A stretch of 64,000 bases of DNA from positions 7,628,001-7,692,000 of the forward strand of contig NC_088312.1 of the NCBI RefSeq assembly GCF_910592395.1. The letters are read 5' to 3'. Origin of the DNA: Lineus longissimus. Its lineage: Eukaryota; Nemertea; Pilidiophora; Heteronemertea; Lineidae. The position numbers and the translations under genes were made by a program. Every line of letters starts with the position of its first letter. The stretch's first letter is position 1. Below the pieces are notes generated by a model. That model did no database searches, was not told where the DNA came from, and worked only from the letters and a program-made list of their open reading frames with translations. This document shows, one piece after another, positions 45,401-60,400 of this stretch.

Positions 45401-48400
45401 TGCTTTTAGTATCATCTTAGGCAATCAAGTTATTGTCTGATCTTTCATTATCCTCATCCATTTCAATATAAACTCACTTTAAGGGAAACTGAAGTTGTAA
45501 TATATAAAGTGGTAAATCTGAAACTTAATGTGATAAATGTCAGATAAATGTCAGAAACTAAAATATTGTAGTATATTAACACACAAAACTTAAAGTAAAA
45601 AATGTCAGATCTTTGCTATGGTTCTCTAAGTCTTTCTGCTAATGAAAGAACTATTGTTATAATAAATGACGATGCATACATACTGTGTTGGAGCACATCT
45701 GGTACAATGTATATAATGTGTTCGTAATTGTGAATTTTAACCTTAGCACCAATTACTAACCAATTATGTGATCCTAGCTTACGCCTGCTGTAGAGATAAA
45801 CGTGTTTTAGCTTTTAATTTCTAAAAATGTGATGTTCTTAAGTTTGTGTTTTAAAATGTTTAATGTTTAAGACATCGCAGTTGATATCATTGACTACAAA
45901 CTCATTTTTCTCTTTAATCTTAGCCAATTGGGGTATAACTGCATTATGCATTTAAACATCCCTCGGCAGACACTGAGTTTAGCCTGAAATCTCAGTTTAA
46001 AAGAAAGCATGTTTGTAGGTCTAAAGAGCGTCATCTAAAGACACAGAAATTTCCCGTTTCTCTGCAGCGATGTTACACCTTTTATCGTTAATTCGATAGG
46101 TCCGGAACCCACTGGACACCTATGTTTCCCGATGTTCTCTAAGTTTACCTTGTATGGCGTACATCAGCAGTGTACACTGCTGCGTACATGTATATCCAGC
46201 ATCGCTCTACGTATTTTTTTTTTTTCATCCAGCACTAACAAATGTTGACACTATTCCGACTTCAGCATTCGGCATAAAAGTGCTAGGGGGTAATTTTAAT
46301 TTTTTCAACCCCAGTCCCCCGCCACCGCCACCGCCCCTCCCCTCCCCCCCCCCCCCCCCATCTCACATCCTTCGTAGCACTCCCGAGGGAAGGTAGCACC
46401 CGGGGGTAGCACTCCGAACAACCAACATTACTTTACACCTGACCACAGATTACGGTTTTCCAAAGCATGTTGAGGGTCCATCTCTTGGAACGAAGGTTAC
46501 TCTGGACAACCAAACAATTAGTCATTTCTAGGTTACTACTACACATGAGGTATAAAGGACTGAACAATACTTAGGTGGACTGGCATGATTAAAGAGTTCC
46601 TTTGGTCTTTATTTGGATTTTTCATAAAGCAGGCTTTTTTATCCAATATCTTGCCATTTGCTTCACTCGTTATGAATATTTCATCTTTGGTTGGTGGAAT
46701 CCTCTCTTCTTTATCTAATACAACTCGAATGCATGACTTTCGTTGGTACATTTATTGTTAAGACACTGGGGATATCAGGATATTAACGGTTCCTGTTGGT
46801 TGAACAACCCCTCACAGCAACTTTTCACTGGCATCAATACCTTCACTATTCAAGTTACAAGCCAACAGGTCGAAATGATGCTCATTATTTTTCTCAATGG
46901 TACATCGGTCCTGCCTTCAATATGCCCGGCCGAAGACGACAAGGCATTCGTCGACAAAGGTTCTCCCCAGCAATTTTTGATAATATATGACGAATTCCAT
47001 AAAATACCGACTTAAAGAGCAAAGGACAAATTGGAGTGCTTTCTTTATTACTTTTCAAGTTGTGTTCTCTTCGCCAGAAATCCACATTTCCCTGGAGCAG
47101 CAGGTTGCCTTCAAGTACTACAAGAAGAACTGTATGTCCATTGAGATCCTGAAGGACGACCATCTCCAGAAAATCAACTTCAGAGTAAAGAACAAGGTGG
47201 GTGTGATCAAAGGTCCAGTGAGGTGCAGGGGACATCTTAACGACCCAGTGTTTAAATTTCTTACTTAAATGTTGCCATTATAAGTTGTGTCTCCGATGTG
47301 TATTATAAAGCTAAAAATGAGTTATGTCAATTCAAAATTGCTTAACAAACTTTATTGCTATACCAGACTTTGTTCTATCACATAACAATAAAGGACTCCT
47401 CCAAACTAGTCTCCTTTATCTAGTACAGTAAAGCTAAATTATTTGTTTTTCGTCTTCAGAATGTGATGAGGGAAGAGGTGAAGGAGAGAATGAAGTGGAG
47501 TGTTGACAGATCGTCGCCAAGCAATAAGATCCGGGACTTCATGGATTGGTCCAAGGACATCCTGAAGGACATCTACTACCAGCGGAAAGTGCTTGGTAAC
47601 CCACTGGCGCTGTTCTTCACTAAGTTTTGGTATGGATGGCTTTAAATTAATTTTCAAATAAAAAGATTCTTGATCTGAATCAAATGGCAAACATTTTTAG
47701 TTTTAATTTTAGTATACTTGGTCAGTACACAACAAAATAGCATTTGGAGTCCCTTGTCGGCTTTTAGTTCGTGGGAACGAAACAAATCAAATGACATTTC
47801 AAATGAGAAAGTGTTCTATTTTACTATTGGAGCTTGCATTTAATAACTGTTGATTTATTTCCAGGTTGACTTGGAATCACTTGGCGACCCTCCTCAGTGT
47901 TGCCATCAATGTGGTCATGCTGGTCACGTGGAAGGCAAAGGCCAGCTTGTTGACCACCGATATACCCGAAAATGCAACCAATATTCCCGAGCTTATTTAC
48001 GAGTAAGTAAGAAAAGAACATTCATGTCGGCCTATGACTTGAGTATAACGTGTCCAAAGGCATTGGAGATCAAATTTTAACCTAACTTTGGCAAGTTTTT
48101 TAGTACAAAGGCAGCATATGTCAGTTCGGGGTTGAAGGTGATCACGAAGGATTCATTACTTCTCGACGCCTGTTGTGTTAAGGTACTACTCATAATGCTG
48201 TACTTTTATCTTTTCAGCCCTGAACCTGAGATCCGTATCATCCCGAAGGAACAATACCTCATCATACGATATGTGCTAGGGGGAGCGCACAATCTCTTCT
48301 CGCTCTTTGTCTTGTTGAGTTACTTTGTCTCCAATCATCCACGATTACCCTCACCAACACTCTGGGCGAAAAAAATAAGGTAGAGCACGTCACAGCACTA

Positions 48401-51400
48401 GAATGTCGGTATACCTAATGCCCATCCGAAATACCAAAGACAATGCGATGAATTGGTATCAACAGTTCTATGAGCTAAATCCATTCGTAGGAACTGTTGT
48501 AGAACGTTATTCAGTCTATTCAGCGATGTCATATATGATATCCTGCAGCAGCATCAGCCACACGGTAGCACGCTAGAGCTGTCGTGTCGTTCGTAAGAAT
48601 TGAGGTTGGTAAGTTTCTAAGCCAGTCAAAGAAAGTCGAGGACTCTTATTGCTGTGCTTGATTGTCGTCTCCAGGCATGATGCTTAGTGGGTTATCATTC
48701 ATTATATATCCTAACCGACACGAACCTGCTTTCTTCCAGGCGAGCACTGAAACGACGAAAAAAAGACTCGGAAGCATTTGAGGAGGACGAAGATGAAGAA
48801 GAAACATCCAAACTTGCTGTGAACTTCCTGAGTTTTAAAACATTTTACTACGTCGTGAGTTTATAACACTTTAAGTATAAAATGCCTTTTTGTCTTAACT
48901 TGCTGCCCTAGTTAGTAAAAGTGGCCTGTGGGTGCAGTGAAGAGAGAGTGAGTGTTATATAAATATAGAAGCAGTTTGGGTTTATACCACTGATTCAGAG
49001 CATTCCCCTTCAGTAACGTTTCTACAAGATGGGTTCTGTCATTTCTTATAACAAGATTTTTCTCATGAAATAAAAGTCCTGTGTCTATTTTCAAAGTGTC
49101 ACTCTCCTTTTTGCAGATATTCCTTGCTATGTCATTAGCTGGTACATGTTTCAATGGCTACTTCTTCGCTTTCCATCTACTGAACATAGTCAACAACAAC
49201 CAGTTATTAGCAGGAGTCATTCAAGCTGTCACACAGAACGGTGAGTCTTTTCGTTCTCAATGTACATGAACATGAGCCCCTGCGAAGGGTCGTGCATAAA
49301 TCCTTCCCTGGGTCTGACACGAGTCTCCCTAAGTAAAAATTTGGTGATGTCGCGCGAACATCCATCATCACAGCCTATAAGGGTCAAATTTTTGACTTGG
49401 GAAGGCATGATGTATTAGCTTGGCATTTAACTATTTCTTGTTCCTGTAAAATAACTTGTGGCCTGCCTCTGTTTCAGGTAAATCGCTGCTGTGGGTGGGA
49501 GTGTTGGGCATGGTCGTGTTCTATCTCTACGCTGTGGTCGGCTTTGCCCTGTTCAGGAGTACCTTCTCCCCAGACAGTTCCATGTACTGTGATGACCTAT
49601 GGCAATGTACGGTCACCGTGATACGATTTGGACTCATTGGCGATCTCTTCGAGGTAAGTTCCTTTCTTGTAACACCTTTACGATAAACTTACTTCTTATT
49701 TAAAGATGCTTGAATGACATTACGGATTTGATTGTTCTACTATCTATCTCTACGTCGGTGTGAATTTGATTAAGAGTTGCGTGTGAATGCTCAGTAGTTT
49801 AAAATCAGATATGTTCACAAGAAAACACTACCATTCAGTTTACTACTTTACCTTAGTATTTGTTCACCATGGCACTAGTTTATGCACTAAATAACACGCA
49901 GCGTATATCATACATCTAACAGTGGCCATGACAACAAAATGGCGGCACCTGTCCTTCAGGTTGATTGGTCATCTTTGTTTGATATGCTTGCAAGGGCGTA
50001 GGCTGCTACCGTGTATTGTATGGCCACTGACTGATGTTATGCTGATCTTTGTTAAATACGTTTAACACAGGATATTCTCGAACCTTAACATGTCTCTCAT
50101 TGTGTGATAAAACTAATCTGAAGCCGTTGAATCCAATTAACCATTGGTAGTCATTATTGTTGAAACAGCACCTGAAGAAGTTTGTTCGAGAACGCTTTAT
50201 ACGCCAAGTCCACTTTTGAGAAAGTTCATTCATGGCAATCGGCCCCACGCGAGTAACCTTTTATTCGCTAAGTCAGGAGGCAGGCAATCGACCCAGAATT
50301 TCAAATGCGTTCTCCATTGAATGCCAGACCTTGAAGCCATTTTTTCAAAAGGGTGAAAATGGACATAAAGCGTTTTGCGACGGATGTCTTCATTCTACTG
50401 ATGCAACACCTACTAATGCAACCATGCTCTAAGTACGCTTTAAACTAGAAGAAAGGTCTATAAGAGTTGCAGTAATTTGTCAATCATAACTTACCAAACT
50501 TAATCAGAGGTAACAGATTTTGATTAGTAATTTGAGCATGCCCTTAAGGCCTTGCTATCTCAGCTGACGTAATTCAACTGTTTTGGTCTTTAGAGACAAT
50601 TAATTAAAAAAAATGCAAGTATATAGGCTTGTTCAGAGCTTGTTTACAATCACCAGTTAGAGTTATGGCATGGCAATCACTGCATGTGATCCCCTACTTC
50701 TATCTGATACTTGGCTGGGCGATGCTTACATGCATTTAGCCAGCTAAACTATCCTCTTCTTCCTATAACATTCTGCACCATTACGTGATATTCAAAATCC
50801 TTAAGCATTATTTGCATCTCAGTGCATAATGTTTCAAAAACATGCATGGTTTGAACCTTTTTCTTGATCGAAGGTTAAACACTTGCTGAAGCATTTTGAT
50901 ATCGCAACGTTAGAAATTACGTGTCTGCATTACCAAACCCAATTAGTCCCAGTTCCACAATTACTAATAACAATCTACAAAAAATATACAAAACTGTTGC
51001 GAATACATACCATTCACATATAATACGCTACACATCCAATAACAGTTATAATTCAATGGTGCAACATGTACTACATCCTTATATTATTGGCAGTAATGAA
51101 CCTTGCGTAAAGAACACTGGTAAAGCTTTCTTTGAGAAATAATATTGAGATGAAACTGTTTGCTATCAAAATCAGTGTTAACAACAAATAACCTCAAAAT
51201 AGTCAATCACAGCAACCCTCATATTCTTCCACTTCCGCTTCGAGTATCTCCGCTTTCAGTGACGTCATAAAGTCAATGAAACTAATAAGAGTCCACGCCC
51301 ATTCCCATCTCTTTAGACCAAATGGTGTAACAGAGTATGATAGAATTCTGAATAGCAGTAGTGTTGTGATTTATATGCAGTACGTGTTTACATTTACACA

Positions 51401-54400
51401 ATTGAAAATTTTCAAATTCAAATTTTCAACAAACGGGGTCTTTAACTTCAGAGCAGTTCCATATCTCTTGAGCGTCAGACATTGGAATTTAGTATCTGCA
51501 TGAAATGAGGAAGGGACTCAGGTGGTTTTGATCTTTATTTCAAAGATCGTTGTCCCTTCTAACATATTTTGTATGCCCAGCTTGTTTTAGTTTTTAGCTC
51601 ACCGATAGGGTGCTGATACAATGCCGTGGCGCCCGTCAGCCTTAATAGACACACCCACCATAAAACTTTTGTCACAATATGTGATCTTCAAGTGTATGTC
51701 ATTAACTAATCTGATTAAGCTTAGCATCGTGGTTAAAAAATATTTTGACCTCGACCTAATTTCCAAGCTCACAAATGTTAAACTCTGTGTAACCATAACC
51801 ACAACCATTCCCTTCATTGCAAACATGTGAGCATGTGGCCCTTGGCCATTCATCTTTTTAATCTCATTTAAACGCGGCGATCGAATGTCGTCTTAAGTGA
51901 ACCAACATGTGGGCAATCGAACCTGCAGATTCTCCGCTTCACTATTCTAACCCCTTCCCGTTACTAGGACCCTGATTTCAATTGTAGAAGAGGTCTCACG
52001 GATGGCAACAAAAACACTCTAAAAAAAAATAAAAAATACAGGCATTGTTGCCTTTTCCTACTGGAAATATCCCTGGTCTCGCATCACAAACACCTAATAC
52101 TCAGCTAGATTTGAAAACAGATAACTTGCAGGGCATCAACGTAACAAACAAACAAGCGCCTTAAACACTTGCTGGTTGCATGATGTAAACTAAAATAGAA
52201 CAGCTTGCAATTTCTCTTTGCCCTCTCCCATATCCCCTTATGCGTTAACCACTGTCCTTGATAACGTTCACGTGACTGGGAGAATGTTATAGTCACAGTC
52301 TCCCAATGTTGTAACTGCTATATTGCCCAATCCATGCTTAAAACGAATTAGATGCACATATTTTCGATGTTAACAATTTTGTATGAATAGAAGCAAGGCT
52401 ATTTTTTGTGTTGATATTTGAGAGACCAATGCACACCACCATTGAATATGTTTTCCCTACTGTACGTTAGTCTGTTGCGTTTTTGTTGTTAGACGCAAAA
52501 AGAGGCAAAGACAATAGCGGAAGACCGCATTAAAGTCACAAAGTGTTTAAATATGGCTCTCTTCTAAGTTGATTTCCCTCGTTTACTACGTTAATATTAG
52601 CGTTCTCTCTAGCACATTTGTTTCGGACAGTGGATGCCTTTCTAATTGTATGTCAATCAATGTAATTAGACTTATAATATATCTCACTTCTGTTTGGGGT
52701 ACATGCGGAATGTTCTATCCACTTTAACGACCGTCTGGTTAAACCGTTAGAATTGTAACTGTAGTGACGTCACAAGATGGCCCACGCTGCCATCTTTTTT
52801 CTAACGCCATGTTATGTAAAGCAGGTTTTGGCAATTTATTTCCACCATCCTGCGCGCTGAATCTGTCTTCCCTTTCCTTAACCGAGACACATGCGCTGGA
52901 CTTCTGTAGATGTTTTACCAACATACATGTACACGTTCAAGCCGTTTTACGCTAAGTGTGTCGTTGATCCCGTCACTGTAGATAACCTATGTCACCTGGC
53001 GGCCGCTCCTTTAATTATTCATAACCTTGACCTCCGCACAACCTGACCTTCGCTGCACTTGTCAAAACCTGAGCGTACTGGCATGTACCCCACCCTGCAG
53101 AAGTCCCGCACATAGTAACCGCACGAGGCCCACCTGAACGGAATCATGATACCTACAGTGAATAAATTGCCAAATTCTGAACCATGTGGTGTTTGAAATA
53201 AAAACACATTTCGCCTGGTCTACTGCTGAGCATGCTATCAAACCAGAATGCAATGCTGGTTCCAGAGGCTGGGTAGATCACAAGATCTACCGTCCTCACA
53301 TCTCAGAAACACTTGGGTTGCGCTGGACGTTTCTCATGATGCCATCTTACGAGGTAGTGATCCTTAAGACGAATTTTGTTTGCAGTAGTAATTGGAATTA
53401 TGTATGGTGCTACATTAATTAGTCCCTATAGCTACTTAACCAACTTAACCGTGCCTTGAATATGTGTGATATATACAAAATTTGGTTTTCTACCGAGGCA
53501 AGTTCCTTTTTCTTGATTACAACCACCTGGGTAAGGAGAACTGAGTGGAGAAACTTGTCTTTAACGTAGAAATATTCCCTCGCACATATGTTCGGATTCC
53601 TTTTCCTCAGAAAGTAGATCAGGCGATTTTCCAATTTTTTTGACGTCACTAAGGAACGCGCCATTCGTGTCTGCTGGTAGATTAGACCCCGGGGCTAAGG
53701 CAAAGTTTCTGGCTCTTGCCTTAACACTTTTGACTGCTCTCTCAGTTTTGCAGTGTTTATAGAAGGTCCTCTTCATGTTTGGCTAATGAAAAATAAAACT
53801 ATTGTGGTTAATTACACGTTACCTAACCACACTCTGATGGAGAGTATTTGCCAACAAAATCCCTCTCCTTCTAGCTGTCATTTTTTATAAGCATCCAGCT
53901 GGTCTGTATTGGGACTGACTACCGAGATGCCAAGGCTCGAAGAAGTTCTGCCTATCGTTCTGCCTGGCAGGTCGTTTCATCTTAGAATGGCTATCTCGTT
54001 TAGATCCAAGAAAAAAACGACTCCTTTACCTCGCTGTGAGGCTAAAAAGTTAACAAACCAAGCGGCAAACCTTTAGTGTGTATAGAGATGCCCTACAATC
54101 ATCCGTCGAGGGTGTACTCTATGGAGACATACCAATACTATAGTTAACAGGGCGAGTCTGCGCACATACTCCTTCAGCGACTGCATCAATGAGTTCAGTT
54201 GGTGATTCCCATACTAACCCCGCCCAGCAGACACAAGTGGCTGAACGGTTAAACCAGCAGTGATTGTCAGCACATTTTTGTGTTTTTCTCTCCATTTCAT
54301 GCAGATACCATGATTCCCTTACAGGTCCCGCGTTTTGTGAATGGTACCAATACAGTAATGTCTCAGAAATTGTATGAGGTATGATAAGTCACTTGTGTCA

Positions 54401-57400
54401 CACTAACAGAGAGTGGTCCATTGCTTTATTGCAGTTCGGCACATTTTGTATCCATTTGTGATTCCCTAAAGGGCCTATACGATAACATTATGCTTACATG
54501 GAGGAAGGTATCTTCACTTGCCGTATTTTGAATAGTTACATGTATACCTCTTATGCTAAAACCGTGCAGCTTCTAAAGACCAAGTTCTACTTCGTTACCC
54601 TGCTTAATCAATCCTTCACGTAACACTCCAATTTACCCCAAAGACCATTGAAAACAGTTGTCGGACAAAGTAGAAGTTGGTCCTTTAGAAACTCCTATCT
54701 GATGATGTTGAAATATGTAGATCATATTCATAGGGCCAAACTCCAACAAAACGAATGTAAGTGAGCGGACATAACGCTACTGTGCAGACTAAATTCATTA
54801 CATCTGTTATATTATTCAAATAACGCCTGTGTATATTTGTTCTCTACCATTTGGAGCTTGGTCCTACATTGCGAGCTGTTTATTGCATAATGAAATGAGC
54901 TATCAATAATTTTGATACCAGTACATCATGTTCAGTAGCAATGTACATGCATAGAGCATTAGTATAGGCAGATTTGTTGATGCCTAGTTTTGGAACCAAT
55001 TGCTTCCCAATCAGTTCCTTTGCAATCAATGTCCCTTTTCAGTACACCTGTTCCCAGTTCACTGCTCAGTTCTCTGTGTCCAATGACTTTGCCCTTGCTA
55101 GTCTGCTCCGCATTATTTTATTCTATTTATTTATCATTATAACTCCTCAAGACAGAAATGATACGTTTTATGATATTTGAAAGATTCATTGACAGGGCCA
55201 GGCAGTACCTATAGAAAGATTAATGATGAGTTTCAACTTTCCTCAAGCTGGAATACCTCGATCCGGTATTGACCAATCAAGAGAGACCTATCATGCTTCG
55301 GCGTAGCGAGTAGAACAGGGCTTCGGATTAGTCAAAACGTGTCACATGACAGAAAGTGTCAAATTATTTTTGCTTAAGGAAAGTTGTTTCAATGATATTT
55401 AAAGAGAATAGAATATGTATTAATCATTTAAAACTTTAGTTTTTTATCTTTCTGTTATTAGGTACATTGTATGCCTAGGTATGTCTATGTTATCGAATAG
55501 GCCCTTCAGGATGCCCCAGAAATTTGAGCACAGTTTGAGACGCACTGCATGATCATCAAACTGAAACAAATTCTGGTCAAAATGTCAACCCTCTCTGAAC
55601 ATTTATTTATTGTCTTGTCTTTGTACGTAGTCTGTAGCGCGTAGGTTTAATGTAGGCGTAGTAAAAGGTTGTAGAGGATGGGGTGAGCGGGTGTGGTGGA
55701 AAACAACTTAAGACCGCCGTTACATAGAGCTATTCAGTATACCAAACACATCCTGAGACTCAGGTTTTTGATACTCTTACGTCATATAAAAAATATCGAG
55801 AGGCGGAGTGTATTGAAAACAACTGGTGCTGGGATGAGGTTTCGTCTGATGGACCCATTATTGATTACCAGCTTGCCTGCCTATTGTATAGCTCTATGTA
55901 AGTTGTAACAAGCGCACAGGCACATGGTGATCAAAACCTCAACTCATCAAATGATCAAAACGTCAGCCCTGGTGACAACGTACACTCAGCAAATTATTTG
56001 ATACGCGTTGCAAGTATTTGGTGAGAGTTGTCAGTTGGGCTGGCGTTGTGATCTTCACGTGCCTGTGACGAGTGAAATACAGGTCATTCAAATGCCGAAA
56101 CGTTACCATTTGTGCAATGCAGTGCACATTTGAAAGAAGCCGTTGCAATGCTTCTTGGTTCAGAATGACCTCGTATTGATTAGTTATGGCCGCGTTGTTG
56201 CAGTATATAATGCTCAAGCGCGATTCTACGTACCAAACTTGGTGAAATTCTTTATTTCCAAATGTGCCAAACGTGTCAATCATTTGTAACGTTGAGTGTC
56301 GTCCATTGTGTGGTCCCGTCCTATTCACTGATAACCCATCCTCGTCATCCCCCAAACCCCGAACCCGAACCCTCTCAGATATTAATGTCATAAGATGCTG
56401 ATCTAAAAAAGAATATTGCTTGCTGAAATATAACTTTTAACTTTATCTCAGGTCCAATCCGGTCAACTCTCTGTTTATTTGTAATACGGACAGACTATTA
56501 TTTTGGTATCTTTGGCATTCTGAAATGGTTCCTAGATCAACCTCTTGTTGCCCCACCTAACCTCCAACCCCACGCCATAGTTGATATCATGCTTTCGCTT
56601 CTCAACATAGAATTTTCAGTACTTAATGTTGATATCCAATTTCGTAGTCTAGAAGCCTCAAAGGTTGCTTTTGATATATGCTTTTCTAATAGCTTCCATG
56701 GAGTATATTTGAGATCCCACAACCATAGCCACATAGAACCTTGACGGCACTGTCTTCATGAAGTTTCCAGATTAGTCATGTATAGATAGCGATAATATAT
56801 ATTAATGTAGACCCAACACCGCTTTGCTACATTGCAACTCAAGATTATGCAGATCTCTGTACATTCGAAGCAACGATGTACGGAAGTCTCGACTCTTCTT
56901 GAGTTGAAATGTAAATTTCTTGCTTCATCCCACCCATTAAGGCACTACTTAGTATCTAACTTTCAGCATGCGCATGTAGCAAACACATGTGGTTTTGGAT
57001 TAAAACTAAGACCATCTCACGGCGTTTCAGATTATGGTGCAGCACCCCAAGGAAGCGACTTTTGCACGGTTCGGATGGATCGTCCTGTACCACGTGTCCT
57101 TCTTCATCTTCATCACCACCATCGGTCTGAACATCATCTTCGGTATCATTGTGGATACCTTCTCTGAGTTGAGAGATTTAAAGGTAAGTAGAACTATTAT
57201 GCACTATTAAACTATTATAGACCAGTGAGGCAGGGTTTACATATGATTCACGTTGGCACTTGTCACTGGTCGTGTGTCACATCTCACCTGTCACAAGCAA
57301 GTTCGTTAATCGACTTAGGCTGGAAAATATGGCAAGACATAGAAGACCATTACGACCTAACAAAATGATGGTCATTGCCATCGGGATAGTGAGCAAAATG

Positions 57401-60400
57401 TCCTAACACACCCCTTCTGATTGCAGTGGACAGCAGAATCGGACATGCGAGACACCTGTTTCATCTGCAGCAGAAACAGCTACGACTTTGAACATCACGG
57501 AAGTGTGAGTAGGCTTCTGATAACCAGAGCTATCATTTTCTTCTGACTGTCCATTTTCCTCTCCTCCATATATCATAATGTTATGTATGTCGTCCAGCTC
57601 TGTCAACCCTATTTATAATCTTCCACTGATAAATATACAGCTATCCTTCAGACAGTTTGGTGTTAAAGGCCTAGGCCGTTCATGTTCATTGAATTTATTG
57701 TTTAATTAGATATAAACATCGTTTTTGTAAATCTGTCGACGCAACTCGTTCAATTTTAAATACAGTGCCGTATTGATGCAACTGGGAAATTTCAAATTCA
57801 ACAGTTCAATTTTTACATTTCTACATTTTTACATTTTTGGGCGAAAGAAGCAGGCCTTTCGTGACATATGTCTCTTAAAAATCAATTCACTTGCCTCTGC
57901 CTTTAATTTACCCTTGAATACCTGTATTTATTTTTCGTCCAGCGAGTTTTGTAGACTGCGCTATCCTACTAACTATCCCAAACTTTTTACCTCCAATGCA
58001 CTAATACGTTTTTCTTTCTTTCGCTGCCAGCCAGGAGAAGTGTGTCATATTTACTCTTTCCACCTAGAAATAGTTGCATGCTGGACGTAACTTAGATATA
58101 AATAAACCTGTTGTAACCATCCAAACTCTGAACTTGAGATGTTGTACGAAAATGCTGAGAGAGGGTATCGTACCGTAACCTGTGCGCTACTGTGCATATC
58201 CGTGTTCTCCAAAATCCATAGATCACAAACAGATCTGCTGCCTTTGTTCTTAATGATAGTTCTGTAATTGTCACATAATTAGATAAATAGTATTTCGATT
58301 AATAGACACTACACTGTAAATAAGACCGATCTATATTATTAAGACTACATTAACCGGTCGTCCGCCGTTTTGGGCCTTCACTTGTTTTTCAACCTAGACC
58401 CAGTAGAAATTGATGCACGTAAACACAGATATGTAAACATTGTTGCATTTTCAACCAAGCAACTAAGATGGCAGCCGGCTGGTGGTTCGATGAATAGCTG
58501 ACTACTTCAAAACCGACGACCTGTCAACGCCCAATTCATGTTTTTTCAACCAGTAACAGAAATGGGCCCAGTTGTTAAAACATCACTAATCTAGCGTTTA
58601 TCAAAGTCAAGAAAGGTTAGCGCCAAGTTAGTTAACAAGTCCAATTTCCTTTCCTCGCTGCCAAGACTGGAGAAGTGTGTTCAATTTTTAAAACCTCTAC
58701 ACCTAGATAATGAACGTCACACAGTAATACTGATAATGATCAAATCCAAAAAAGGAAGTCCTTATAGCCAACTAGTAGCATGATATAATAGTTAGACTTC
58801 CTAAATTTGCCACCTGATAGTTCATCATCATATTATCAGAAATGAATGAACTATGGAGTAAAACTGATTGGAGATGTGGAGTGGAACACTATGAATTTTT
58901 CCAACTCGATTGCTTAGTTTAAATCCGTCTGAAGATAATTGTGCAAAGCAGAAACAATAGAAAAGCCAGACAATCGCTATCGCAAGAACAGTAAATAATC
59001 AAGTTATAACGTCTCCTTTTCCATACATGGTCCCTTCTCATTGCGCGGCCGTTTACCAATGCAGCGCTTTATTGTTGCTTTTCTTTGCTCAACAAGTTTC
59101 CTACCTTCGTTCCAACCATCTAATGCAGTCGGTAACATAAATGCTCTTGTTTATTTGCATGGTAGAGAGGTTGCCCAACACCACCAGCACCGTTTGACAT
59201 GGCTTTAGCTAGCAGCTCATTAACGCATGGTCGTTTACAAAGATATCCTCTTGACATCAAGTTTGCGCAGTTGTATGAATTTATTTTCACGCTTGCCTAC
59301 TTTTTTCACACGCGAAAATGGTAGAAATAGCCGTGGCATAGTCAATACTCTGCAACTGTGTTAAGACGCTTCACACGTTTACCATGAAATCATTATAGTG
59401 TAGTTTAGGAACAACATTGTGCATTATAGTAATAGACGAGCAGCATTTCCGATATTTACATCACCATGCAATACCACAGCCCTAGGAAGAATCACACATT
59501 TTTTTATATTTGAGTCTAGCCGGCATCTTGACGTAGTCTGGGTTGAATTTCTCTGTTTAAGGGCTTTCGTTGGTCCTTTGCCATGGCTTACAACACATAA
59601 TCGTGAGATTATTCCTGTAATGGAATGATAATGATATTGGCAGTTGAGAATTCACACACATACCGTAGAAGTTCATCGGATTTTTTATGCGTTGCCTTTC
59701 CTCGTAAACATTGCTTTCAAAGTAAATCAGAACAAAGCAGATCTAATCAAAACACTTATTGAATATCAAGATTGATATCATCGATGACCCAACATGTATG
59801 TCTGTTTATCTGTGTATACTACTGCATCTTCGGTTGTCCCGTTTGACCAGTTTAACCGTTTTATCAGCAGCAGGCCTTGAAACTGTGGTAAGATGGTGAA
59901 CAGTTAAATAAAGAACAGTCCCTGAGCCACTCAGTCTAGAAGTGTAGGCTCTATTGCTCATTCGGCGTAAGCACTAACGTTGCCATTAAGCCCTAACGCT
60001 GCTTTTTTAAGTACAAGATGTACTGAAGAAAATAACGATGAATTGAGGTAACGCTGGCGTTTGTCTCTAATGTTGATTGAGCAACTATAGCCCCTGGACT
60101 TATCAATCACATCTGACTCTTTCCTTCTTTCTTATAAACACGCTTCGCTATGTTGACGATCTGTTGACAGCCTCCTAACGCTTCAGCCATCTTTTGCAGG
60201 GCTTTGACTTGCACGTCAGAGCAGAACACAACATGTGGGCTTACATCTTCTTCTTCATTCACCTTGATGACACCAAGCACAATGATTACACCTCATTGGA
60301 GCTCCACGTGTACACTCTGGTAAGTGGTGCATGCCACTCTAACTCCTCCATCCATCTATTCCAGGGCTTTGACTTGCACGTCAGAGCAGAACACAACATG

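Noticed and set aside
46315-46360. C-rich tract with a proline-rich open frame
   Set aside because: It is low-complexity sequence in an intron with no exon signals.
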